DNA from: Pseudofabraea citricarpa
Taxonomy: Eukaryota > Ascomycota > Leotiomycetes > Helotiales > Dermateaceae
Direction of reading: 5' to 3'
Length of the DNA: 64,000 nt
Assembly: GCA_029641185.1 (NCBI GenBank)
Contig: JAPWGK010000002.1
Location: forward strand, 744,001 to 808,000
This document shows, piece by piece, positions 35,960 through 46,871 of the stretch. The translations under genes were made by a program, and so were the position numbers. Under the pieces are notes generated by a model that saw nothing but the letters and a program-made list of their open reading frames with translations, searched no databases and was not told the origin of the DNA. How positions within the stretch are numbered: the stretch's first letter is position 1; each line of letters opens with the position of its first letter.

Positions 35960-36465
35960 TTATTCGTTCTTCGAATCGTAGGCATCTCTCGCATCAATAC
36001 TTTGCTCGTATTCATCAAGTTTCAATGGGCAAGCCGACCAGAGCACGATTGCTTGGATGGAAATCTGCTTCGACTCCTTCCTCTTTACGTTGATGGGCCG
36101 ATCTTTGATGTAGCCTATCACGTGCACCCACTCCCCCTGCTGAGTATCGCTTGACTTCAAGGTGGTCAGTAGGAGGTCAACATCAACGGACGCCTCCAAC
36201 CCGTGGCCGGTTGGGTGGTCATGAACAAGACTTAAAGTGGCTGGTATTTCTCTCCGTGAGAACCTGGTCACGCTGAGTATGTCAGCATATGTCCCCAATG
36301 AGTTCGAGTGCGCCGCGCAACGTCGACTGCTTGCTTCCACCCCTATAGAGGCTGCTCTTACCATCCTAAAAAGCGAACCTTCTGTCCGGGTGGAATATTT
36401 CCAAGATTGGAGAGCAGGGTCAGCCGCGATGCAGGAGGGCCTGAATAAACTTTCTCCTCCTCCAT
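35960..36465 (-). CDS. TEN1: CST complex subunit Ten1
   Basis: Small OB-fold protein that works with Stn1 (and Cdc13/Ctc1) in telomere capping and lagging-strand fill-in. Two exons, 36465-36362 and 36272-35960, joined over an 89-nt intron (GTAAGA...CTCAG, CTGAC branch site), give 138 residues, a usual length for fungal Ten1. The order of motifs fits the family: PGQKVRFLGC and VTRF across the junction, ATLSLVHDHP, VDVDLLLTTLKS, GEWVHVIGYI and, near the end, QAIVLWSACPLKLDEYEQS. The first exon starts MEEEKVYSG. The gene is head to head with SNF7, the two start codons being 521 bp apart. Confidence 0.92.
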
Positions 36466-36986
36466 GTGCTCGTGGTGGGATTCATGCGGATTTGAGGCCC
36501 GATAGGATGTTGGAGATGATATATTTGCGCAGATGGATTGTAACGTCTTGTGGAGGATGTAGGACTGGCAGCTGATACTGAGTCCACGTGATGCGGCAAA
36601 GGAAACCGGCCTGCGCTAAACCTTAATTGGCTCTTTAGCGTGCGTCATTCGCAATCTGAGAAAGGCAACCTCTCGACGTCGTGCTCTACTTTTGCAAGGC
36701 AACGATACAAGAATCCTAGAGTCCGCGTCACACAGCTACAGAGGAAAACTACTACTTCAAGATTCGTAACTAACTGTATCTCCTACTACTTCACACAGCA
36801 TCATCTACAGCGTCTGGAACCCAACGACAAAGAAACGCCCCACTATCGCGAAGCCTCCGATAGCGAGTCCCCTCCACAGTCCAGCTCACCCTCCTCCTTC
36901 GAAAGTCCAGTCCGCGTGTGGTAATATATTGTGGCTGGGCAGTCAGCTCTTGTCTGTTATATCGGTCCACATACATACAACCGAAG
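36466..36986. promoter_or_regulatory. Shared upstream region of TEN1 and SNF7
   Basis: 521 bp between divergent start codons. It must contain both promoters and leaders; a CACGTGATGC box lies near 36585. No other gene is apparent. Confidence 0.6.
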
Positions 36987-37880
36987 ATGTCAGGCGTCTG
37001 GGGCTGGTTTGGCGGGCAGAGTGCCCAGAAGAGGAAGGATACACCAAAGAATGCCATTCTGGGGCTGCGATCACAACTGGAGATGCTGCAGAAGCGGGAG
37101 CGGCATTTACAGAATCAAATGGACGAGCAAGATGCAATAGCCAGAAAGAATGTTAGCGCCAACAACAAGAACGGTGAGTGAGATGCCACATCTCCAGAAC
37201 CAGGCGGGGAGGCAAAAGCGCAGATGGTTGTTCTTGTTCGTAAACCTTTTACTGATATGTGTGATAATAGCTGCCAAAGCTGCACTGCGACGTAAGAAGC
37301 AGCATGAGCACACTCTTGACCAGACGACTGCCCAGATCTCGACATTAGAACAGCAAATCTACTCAATCGAGGCAGCCAACATCAACAGAGAAACTCTCGC
37401 AGCTATGGAACGTGCTGGTGAAGCTATGCAACAAATTCATGGGAAGCTTAATATCGACAAGGTTGACGAGACAATGTATGTTTTACAGATGGGATTGCCA
37501 TTAGCGGAAGTGATAGTGCTGACGGTGTCATTACAGGGAGAAACTTCGAGAACAGCATGCTTTGGGAGAGGAGATTGCCAATGCTATTACAAGCGCCCCT
37601 ATCGGCGAGGCGATAGATGAGACGGAACTTGATGATGAGTTGGCCGAACTTGAACAAGAACAACTGGACAACAAGATGTTGAAGACTGGAACCGTGCCAG
37701 TATCGGACGACATACATCGACTACCGGCGGCAGCAAATGGGCCTAGTAGGTTTTTGCATCTCTTCATCCAATGACATGATTCTAACCTTTGTATTAGTCA
37801 AAGGCAAGGCTCCCGCCCAGACCGAGGAGGACGACGAGGAAGAAGAACTCCGGAAGTTGCAGGCTGAGATGGCCATGTAA
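36987..37880 (+). CDS. SNF7: ESCRT-III subunit Snf7/Vps32
   Basis: Core filament-forming ESCRT-III subunit that drives membrane scission at endosomes (and acts in pH signalling in fungi). Exons 36987-37173, 37271-37475, 37537-37745 and 37798-37880 give 227 residues, a usual Snf7 length. It starts MSGVWGWFGG, then a basic helix region (RLEML-type: LRSQLEMLQKRERHLQNQ), KAALRRKKQHE, long amphipathic helices (TLEQQIYSIEAANINRETL, MERAGEAMQQIHG), an acidic linker (DETELDDELAELEQEQLD) and a C-terminal MIM1-like helix EELRKLQAEMAM for Vps4 binding. All junctions close in frame. Confidence 0.96.
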
Positions 37881-39951
37881 TGAGTGCAGAATGCCGATGG
37901 CCGGTTTCGCCTTGATCTAATGAGATTCATTTTACTGCACTTGTGTTTGGGACCTGCATCTTGCTGGGGGGTTTGGCTGCTCGGAATTGTTCGTTTGCGC
38001 AAAGATTCCTGATTCGATTCACCTGCGTGCGTCCGGCGTTTTAGGATCTGCTGTACTTTGATCAAATACCGAATACCTAGTCACACCGACTGATACACAA
38101 GCTCTCCTCGGCCAGCGCTGTGCGTCATTAAAAGTGAGGTATTGAATCGTTGTATCACGTGAAAACACACCGCTAGGTCTCACCGCTGAGGCTGGACTCT
38201 TGTCTGCTGTGGCTCTGCCTTCTTTTTTTCTGTGGCCCCGCTCCGTTATTTCTGTGCTGGAGGCTTGAGTCGTGAATCGTGACTCTTGCCAGCTCAGCAC
38301 TGTTATTTTTACCATTATCCTAATAGCGCCGTAGCAGAAAGCATTGTCACATGACACAGCCGATCATAGCCGATCGCAACCCAGTGAGGAAAGCCGGAGC
38401 GATCAGCACACTGGCACGCTGTTTATTTATTGTTGTTCTGGAAGGAATTGCGTCCGAAATAACAATAGTAATGATATTGCTCGCCCTGTACCGGTGGGAC
38501 CGGTTACCCCTCCAAAGCACGTCCAACGCCTCTGGCCAATCCCTGGAGTTGGGCGCACAGTGGAGTACAGACCACGTTGGACCCTGCGAGTCGCCGAGAA
38601 CTACTGGGCCTGCACCTTTGGTCACCTTTGGTTTTATAGGGTAATGTGTTTGGATAATTATATGTGCATTTTGTGTAATAATTGTTGCTTGGTAGTTATT
38701 ATTTGTGTTACAATTACTAATTGGCTCATAAGTGAGTGCTATATGCCTCAGAGCCATTAGCTACTTCATAACTGCTTTCTACTTTACAAACACTAATTGT
38801 CTTGTAAATGCTGAGCAATTTATATCACTGAAATTATATGGTTAGCAAACAACGAGCAGTTTATAGATATCATATTCTCTTCAGGAATACAGTAAAAGGA
38901 GGTTGGGCTTTTTGCCCGGAGTAAAACAACTTTAACCCGGCCAATCTTTTCTTCTGCCCCTCCACCACATCTCATCTCATCCCACCACCACCACTACGGT
39001 ATTACCAGCAGCACCACCACCACCAGCAGCATGACTGTGATTATGGCAGCTCGTCTCGTATGCAAGCCGCGGTGGCATCCGCAAACCCGCAACTTTCGGC
39101 TTCGGGCTCTCGATTGCCCAATGTCAACTACTGGCTGACGCAAGGATGCTGGGACGAGGCAGACAAGGCGACCGACACGTTGCACGACGCCTATGCAGCG
39201 GGAACGGGTAGTCAAGGACATTCCCTCCACGGCTCAGGAACCAGTAGGATGGGTATTGTTGACATCCAACCAAACGATGGTCGGGTGTGCTGCACGACCC
39301 ATGATACTGCTCCAGTCACTACAGGACTGCACTGCACTGCACAGTCCATCGCGCCAGCGAGCGGCCATCGTTGCTATGCACGTCTTAACCTTTTTCTGCG
39401 TTGGTTGCAGCGTTGGGCCATTCTGCTGCTTGGGCTGCTGCGATATCGTCAACGCCGGCTCTGGCCTGTAGGATCGAGAGCAAATTACACCGGGTTGCGA
39501 CGTGGCGGAAAGCCTCATGTGTCCAATGGCTCACGAGCACGATGTTGGCTTCCTCCCTCACAATCGAGTCAAGTCCGTCACGACGATGTGCAAGTGTGCA
39601 AGTGGGAGTGGGGTGCACCCCGCGCAGACGTGGGTGGCCGATTTTCGAGTCTTTCCATCTCCTTAATTTTCCCTCTTCTGCCCCTCAAGCCAATGATTAC
39701 ATCTTTCTCTTCTCAAATCACCTGCTCATAGGTAGACGATTGTCTGCTGACAGAATAAATTGTCACTTCTCATCTCTCCTACACCTCACTCCAGCCCATT
39801 CTTCGGCATTGATACCTTGACACGTCTTGGGTGCACACCTTTGCCATAAGAGAGCTGTCCGTCGAAGCTAAACATTTGGCTGCCCGCATAAACCCGACAG
39901 AACGAAAAAGAAGACCACCGTCTGTCCACCCTCATACACATCATACACATC
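37881..39951. other. Intergenic region, no supported gene
   Basis: About 2 kb. Contains a T-run near 38225, a palindromic ACCGGTGGGACCGGT at 38490-38505, AT-rich DNA at 38640-38900 and CAC/CAG trinucleotide-rich sequence near 38985-39030. An ATG-initiated frame at 38351-38644 (97 codons) includes a hydrophobic stretch (TIVMILLALYRW) but has no other support. The last part is probably the leader of the acidic repeat gene. Confidence 0.5.
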
Positions 39952-42900
39952 ATGAGCGACGAGAATAAGATCACTTCAATAGACATCCCGACAGACCTTC
40001 CCGCAGACAAGAACAAGACAGTCAGTCCATCATGAACATTTCCTTCTGTCCTCATCGGGTCAACATTATCCAGTCTGATTGGTCCGAAATCCAGACCACC
40101 GACTTCTCAGATCCAAAGACCTTCTCTGCCGATGATGCTTTAGACCAAGGTTAGTCTTGATGTTTCCTCTTTGTTTTGAAAATGAACATGTGTAGAGGTT
40201 TCTTTTTCGGCTGCTTTGAACCACTGAGTGAGTGGTGATGGGGAAGAGAAGTCTCTCACATGTCTACGGTTGACAAATTACACGATGTATAACCACTCGA
40301 GTCGCTCAATTGGCTCAACTTATCCTCAGACCCCTCACTGTTCTAATAAAACTACCTCCGTTCCGAGAATTGAGGTCTCATTTTAATGCTTCGAATTTCG
40401 TTTGTCTACTTCAGAAATCCAAACTAACGGAAATAAAAGACGAGGACGGCATTAACTCTTCGGGGGACAACAACGCAGACGAAGAAGAGTCGAAGGTACC
40501 TAGTGCCGACGACGATGCAGCAGATCCATCGCTAGATAATGCCGATGGCGAGACCAAAGTAGAAGAGGCACTGCCAGCCGAGCAGATACCTGAAGAGGCC
40601 GGCGAGGATGAGTGGGCTATAACTCCCAAAAAGAAACAAGGTAAAGCCGACAAGAAGAACAAGGGGAAGAAAGGCAAGGGTGGCAAAAACAATAAGCAAG
40701 AAGAGCCAGAACCGGAACTGGAACCAGTATCCCCTCCTCCACCGAAACACGAAAAGTTGCCCAAATCTAAGAAAGGCAAGGCGAAGGCCGCCAAGAATAA
40801 CAAGAAGGGTGGTGTATCAGCGCCAGAGGAGGTCGTTCCACCGCCTGAGGTTCCGACCGTGGAAGAGACTATACCTACTCCCAGCGATGCTCCCGTCGAT
40901 GATAGCAACCAATCCGAGGAAGTCATCCCAGCACCTGAGGTTCCAGCACCTGAGGTTCCAGCCACTGAGGAAAATATACCAACTCCCAGTGAAGCTCCCG
41001 TCGATAATAGCAATCAACCTGAGGAAGTCATCCCAGACCCGGAAGTTCCAGCCTCCGAAGAAAACATACCAACTTCCAACGACAGTAACACCCAACCGGA
41101 GGAGAATATTGCGCCACCTGAGGATGCCCCAGTAGCTGAAGCTGAAGTTGCTGGCGGAGAAGAAGCTATATCAAATACTAGCGACAGTAACAATCAACCA
41201 GAAGCCCAAGCGGCTGAAGCTGAAGCTTCTGATGTAGCTGAAGCCATATCGAATCCTAGCGATGATAACAGCCAGCCAGAAGAAGTTGTTTCACCGCCAG
41301 AAGAAGTCATATCGACTCCCAGTGATGATCCTGTCGATAGTCATAGCCAGCCTGAGGATGTTATCACGCCGCCTGAAGACGCCCCAGTAGCTGAAGCTGA
41401 AGTCGCTGGCGGAGAAGAAGCCATATCGACTCCTAGTGATGCAATTGCCGATAGCGATAGCCATCCAGAGGAGATCGTCACATCACCTGAAGATGCTCTA
41501 CCATCCGAAGCTCCGGCCGTTGAAGAAAGTATACCGACTCCCAGCGATGCTGCTGTCGATAGTAGCAACCAATCTGAGGAAGCACCAGAGACCATACCAA
41601 CTCCCAGCGAAAGCGAGAACCAGGCAGAAGAAGCACCAGAGCCTACACCAACTTCCAATGAAAGTGACAACCAACCCGAGTCTGAAATACTAGAAACTGG
41701 CCCAGAGAGTTCTGATGTTGTTATTGATAGCTCAGAGAATGACGTAGCACAAGCCGTTCCAGAAACCGTTTCCGAACTCTCAGATACTATTGTTGATAAC
41801 AAAGAGGCATCGGATGAAGCGGGGACCTCAGAGGTCGTCCCAGAACCCATTTCTGAACCCTCAGGTGCTACTATCGATAGCAAAGAGGCATCAGAGGAAG
41901 CGAAGATCTCAGAGGCCGTTTCTGAACCTATCTCTGAACCCTCGGATACAGTTATTGATAGCGATAACGATCCAGAAAAGGAAGTGCCGAAAGCCGCTCA
42001 AGAACCAGTTTCTGAATCTTCGGAAGCTGCTGTTGATAGCGATGAAGCGCCGGAAGCCGTTCCAGAACCCACTTCTGAGTCCTCGGATGCTACTGTTGGT
42101 AGCAATGAGGCTCCAGAAGCCGTTCCAGAACCCATTTCTGAGTCATCGGATGTTACTACTGATAGTAACGATAATTCAGAAAAAGAGGTGGAAGCCGCTC
42201 AAGAGCCAGTTTCCGAACCCTCCAATACTATTGTTGATAGCAATGAAGCGTCTGAGAAAGAGACAGAGGCGCCAGAGGCCGTTCCTGAACCCGTTTCTGA
42301 ATCCTCGGATGCTACTACTGATAGCAAAGAGGTATCAGAGACGGAGACATCAGACGCCATCCCTGAACCCATTTCTGAACCGTCAGATGCTACTGTTAGT
42401 AGCGATGAGACTTTAGAAGTAGCTCAGGCTGCCAGCGACGAGAGCACTGAGTCTTCTGCACCAGAAATCGAGAGTGCTCAGATCGAGGCTCCACAAGATG
42501 ATGAAGTTCATAAGGAAGATCCTGTACCAGCGGAGGACACACCAAAAGAGGAGACTTTAGCTGACGCCGATGAGCCCAAGCCAGAAGTTGCACAGGTCAG
42601 TACGCTTCTCTTATAATTATCCCCACATATCACCTGACATCAATGGATGATCGCGTAACCACCATCTTTGGTTCAAAATTCTCCCTTTCTCCGTGATCAC
42701 TCTCTTGGTTACCATTTAGCATGCTAACTTTATAATACTAGGCAAGCGAGGAAGTTGAATCTACTCCCGAGGCAGATCCGACTCCCAGCGCTGAATTGGC
42801 CGAGGAGACCAAAAACGACGATATACAACCAGCTGAATCCGACACAGCCATCGTAGAGACAGATACAAGTTCCAGCGCTGAAGATCCGGATGCGACCCCA

Positions 42901-45159
42901 GATAGCTCCGTCTCTAACGACGAAAACGCCACGGAAGAAAAGTCGGATGCAGTCGTTGTGGAAGACAATCCTTCCGAGGTCGTCGAGCCAGAGAAGGAGC
43001 CAGCCGTGAACAATGAATCTGAGCCGGAGCCAATCGCCCAAGAACCAAGTTCTGACCAGCCCGAGTCCGATCAATCAACATCTGATGATTTGGAACCTGA
43101 AGCTGTTGTCATTGAAGCTTCTGGGACTACCCATGATGATGGCCCAGCCAAGGACGGCCAGGATGAAGTCCTTCCCGCAAGCTCAGACGAAATTTCGAAA
43201 GATACAGTGGAACCAACAAACGATACACTTGCTGAGGAAGAAACCCCCAAAGATATAGAACCTGTATTAGACGAGACTATCAACTCTGCCGAGGATGAAG
43301 TCCTTCCTAGTGAACTCGCAAGCACCGACGAAGCTTCCAAGGATATAGGGGAACCAAGTGCCACACTTTCTGAAGAAGTCACTAAGGAAGTAGAACCTGT
43401 GTTGGATGAGGCTGCGGTCATTGAAGCGCCAAGTTCCGACCCAGATCCCGAGGCTGTCGATGAAGCTGTTCAAGATCGTGCTATCGAGGAAGAACCAAGT
43501 TCAGGCGCCGATGTCGATGAACCCATCCAAGAGCCTACTGTCGTAGAAGAGCCAAGTTCTGAACCAAGTTCTGAGCCAGTTCCGGACGTTGTCGATGAAA
43601 CTATACAAGAGCCTACTATCGTGGAAGAGCCAAGTTCTGACCCGGTTCCCGATGCCATTGATGCGCCCACCCAGGAGCCTGCTATCGTGGAAGAGTCGAG
43701 TTCTGACCCAGTTCCCGACGTTGTTGATGAACCTATCCAAGAGCCTGCTATCGTGGAAGAGCCGAGTTCTGATCCAGTTCCCGACGTTGTTGATGAACCT
43801 ATCCAAGAGCCTGCTATCGTGGAAGAGCCGAGTTCTGACCCGGTTGCCGATACCAGCAATGAAGCTGTTCAAGAACCTGCTGTCGAGGAAGAGCCCAAAG
43901 ATGTTGAAAGTACCAAAGAAGTATCTCTCGCCGATGATCTTCTTCCAGCCGCTGGCATTGTTGCAGGAACTCTTGCAGCTGGTGCCGCCGTTGCTGCTTT
44001 AGCCCATGATGATGATAAATCCGCCCAGGATGCTCAGCCAATATCAGATAAAGCGATTGTAGAAGAGCCAGAGGCCCTTCCTGAGGCAGGTAAAGAATCT
44101 GCTTCGACCTCTCCAAGATCAGAGAAACATTCAAAGCATAGATCATCAAGGCACTCAACTCGCTCCGGCAAGGAGGCGTCTGAAGAATCCCGCCCACATC
44201 GAAAGCGTCGTGAAAGTGAGGTCTCTGTCAAGGCTCTATTTTCTCAACCTACTTCAAAGAGTCACAAGCCTTCGCGACACGATAGCGCTATGAGCATGGG
44301 CAGTACACATTCCAGTTCTCATGCAAGAAAGCACCGAACTCCAGAAGAGCAAGCTGCACACGACAAACGCAAAGCTGATCATAAAGCTGCCAAAGCAAAG
44401 GCTGCTGCTGATGCTGAGAATGCTCTAGCTGAGAGTGCTGCTGCTGATGAACCAGCCCAAGATATTCGACCGGCAATTTCGCAAAGAAGATCTTCTCGAA
44501 GGACAAGTACCGCACGGTCAATCACCTCACACGGGAGCAAGGAGGAACCACGAGAGCAGCGACCCACTTTGTTGGATTTGAAAGGCGAAAGTGTGCATAG
44601 TATGCCGTTCGTTGCGACCAACGAATCTCATGTCCACGAACGCACTGAAGAAGTGGTGAAGATCATCGACCGCCCGCGTTTCTCTATGGATGGTGAGCGA
44701 CCCAAGCTTGCAGAGACGAAGAAACCACACTCGCACTCGCATCACTCGCATCATTCGCACTCATCTCACAGACGGGACAAAGACAAGGACCGCGAGAGCT
44801 TAAGCCCAAGTTCCAAGGAGAAGGAACGTCTGCGTCGTGAGGCGTCTGAGCGAGAAGCTCGCCGATCCCGCAAAGAAACTGATCGCAAGATGCAAGTTGC
44901 ACGTGAACAGGTCGCTGAAGAGTCGCGAAGACAACGTGAAAAGGATGACGAGGCACGCAGAGTGCGCAGGGAAGAGCGACGCCAGAGACGAGAAGCCGAA
45001 GAACGTGCCAGTGAGGGCAAGAGTGAGGACAAGAGTGAGGACAAGAGCGAAGCTCATCCTTCGTCTAGATCTCACGGTACTTCACGAACGCATTCTTCCA
45101 GGACCAAGAAACCCGAGAAGAAGGGGCTCTGGTCTTCGGTCAAGAAGGTCTTTGCTTAA
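39952..45159 (+). CDS. Large acidic, intrinsically disordered repeat protein
   Basis: About 1,596 residues. Proposed exons 39952-40020, 40074-40149, 40368-42595 and 42742-45159. The start MSDENKITSIDIPTD and exon 2 (SDWSEIQTTDFSDPKTFSAD) are well supported, but the exon 2/3 junction is uncertain: the best-looking acceptor (TTCAG at 40414) breaks the frame and a weaker one at 40367 is used here. The protein has a Lys-rich segment (KKGKKGKGGKNNK), long Glu/Pro/Ser repeats such as PEPISEPSDATV, a 22-residue tandem repeat, one hydrophobic stretch (LLPAAGIVAGTLAAGAAVAA, about 1190-1213), then a basic Arg/Ser/His-rich C-terminal region with charged helices and a final GLWSSVKKVFA. I recognise no family; a scaffold or tether like other large disordered fungal proteins is possible but unproven. 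Confidence 0.78.
43621..43884 (+). repeat. Intragenic 66-bp tandem repeat
   Basis: Units start GTGGAAGAG at 43621, 43687, 43753 and 43819, exactly 66 bp apart, each encoding VEEPSSDPVPDVVDEPIQEP or a close variant. Units 2 and 3 are almost identical, pointing to recent duplication. A related 81-bp unit precedes the array. Confidence 0.9.
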
Positions 45160-45699
45160 GTATGAATGATGAATGAGGAGATGACGACGATATATGATAT
45201 TTTGACACTTTCTTGTTCGACTATGTTATGATGATTGATGAGGCTATTGACGGATGCTTTTTTCTTCTTCTTTTCATGGCATTGATGAGGTCGATGCATG
45301 CATTTTTATCTTTTTGGTTCTGGTTTCTTTTTCAAGGCGAAGCGTGCATACAATATTTTATCTTTTTTTCCTCTTGTTCTGCAGTTTCTGTTTGGTTCTG
45401 TTTTTCATGTAACCCTGGTCCTCTCGCTTGCTCCTGCTTCAATTTGGATGCTTGCTTGGTTTTTCTTGTTTCGTACATATGTAATCCTCTTCTATATACT
45501 TAGCTCGTATTATCTTAACGAATCTTCTTGAGATGATTTATATAAATATCACACTTATGCTTATAATCTCCGACTTAATTTACTTCTGCTTTGCAATTGC
45601 ATGATTTCCCAATCTCCTGACACGGTGTCATGTGACTAAACACACACACGGTTCTATAATTGATTTAAATTGGGAGTTGTTTTGATTTTATAAGGCAGT

Positions 45700-45783
45700 T
45701 GTCGGTTGAAAGAGGAACTACAGGAGGGAAGCCTTTATATAAGCACCGGAGTATCACGTACCCACGTGACTATTCTTCCAACA
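45700..45783 (-). mobile_element. Shortened LTR related to the one at 3849-4017
   Basis: Begins TGTCGGTTGA and ends CTTCCAACA like the first copy. Its inner part (GGGAAGCC, TTATATA, GTATCACG, CCACGTGACTATT) matches the 3' half of the first LTR. It is 84 bp against 169 bp because about 85 bp after the first ten bases is missing. Flanks GCAGT and GCAAC share only three of five bases, so the target duplication has decayed. Confidence 0.75.
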
Positions 45784-45861
45784 GCAACCTTTTTTTAATA
45801 ATACTTGACAAATTTTTGTGATCACCATGTGTCTTTACAATGCAACAGAAGTTTAGGAATT

Positions 45862-45886
45862 TATATATATATATATATATATATAT
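45862..45886. repeat. (TA)n microsatellite
   Basis: About twelve uninterrupted TA units, about 80 bp from the shortened LTR. Confidence 0.9.
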
Positions 45887-46871
45887 GCCTAGGTAGTCCT
45901 CCATGCTAGCAATAGGTTGGCCAAATTATACTTTTAACTTGTGTTAGTTTTGGTTGGTATATCGATATAAGTATGTTATTTGTGAGTTTTCTTATTTGCT
46001 TCACTTAAAGCAGGACTTATTTGGTTTCCAGTGTAATTCCAACAGTGTAAACAAATTATAATTGCAGACAATAAAGGGTTATTGCATTTCTATTTCTTGA
46101 TACATAAATGCCTTCTAAGGCTCAAAGACTTTGTACTTGATCAAATTAGCCCGTCTCAAGTAATTAAACAAGAATACCAATAAAGGTGCCCTGTTGTTAG
46201 TTTGAATGGTCATTATATAAACACATGGTCTGATAAATTATCATTCTTCTTCGTCTCTGGACCTTTGCTAAGCGACGACAAGGAGAACGGTTCCGCCCGA
46301 AGCCCGTCTAAATCGACATGCTGCAATGCATGACTTGCACATGGGCAAATGCTCTGCCCAATTAGTGAACCCCAAGCTGTAGAAATGGAAGGGGTCTAAT
46401 GAAAATGCCTCGCCTTTAACTACCAACTTGCTGATGAACTTGCAGGGCTCGCTGGAATGAGCTGCTAGTAAGCGTCTTCCGATTACATTACTCCCATGTA
46501 GGCTTATTCTTATGGATATTAAAGTCCCATACAGCAGATCCCCAAACTTGTGTTATATCAGTGAATATCTTCACCATGATCCAAACATTACTAACAGACT
46601 AATTTAAAATCAAAAGTATTGATTTCCGATTGCAGAAATCAAGACGAAGAAAGAGATGACTGCAAAAAGAATCATCGACAAAAAGATAGCTACAAATAAG
46701 TCAAGGTAATAACTGTGTGAATGGGTCATATTCACCCTCGCTTGTAGCCCTCGCTAACCACCACAACTGCGAGAGTCGAACGTCTACCACTTCTCATATC
46801 CTCAACAACCTCATCACATATTTCGCACGCGGCTCATATTTTCAGTGGCACTACCAAAGCACAACGCCATC

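Larger units (their letters stand above)
45160..46871. other. AT-rich intergenic region with LTR and microsatellite
   Basis: Holds the shortened LTR (45700-45783), a (TA)n run of about 12 units (45862-45886), and a further ATTCCAACA end-like sequence near 46036 that could mark another decayed LTR. No coding region is supported before 46872. Confidence 0.6.

Noticed and set aside
38344..38760. Overlapping frames on both strands between SNF7 and the acidic protein gene
   Set aside because: No splice support or family similarity; the 97-codon ATG frame with a hydrophobic stretch is mentioned only as a weak possibility.
40411..41013. Long antisense and alternative frames in the acidic repeat gene (also 41341-41883, 41790-42416, 43470-43872)
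   Set aside because: By-products of repetitive GAA/GCC-rich codons; composition is Ser/Gly/Thr-rich mirror sequence.
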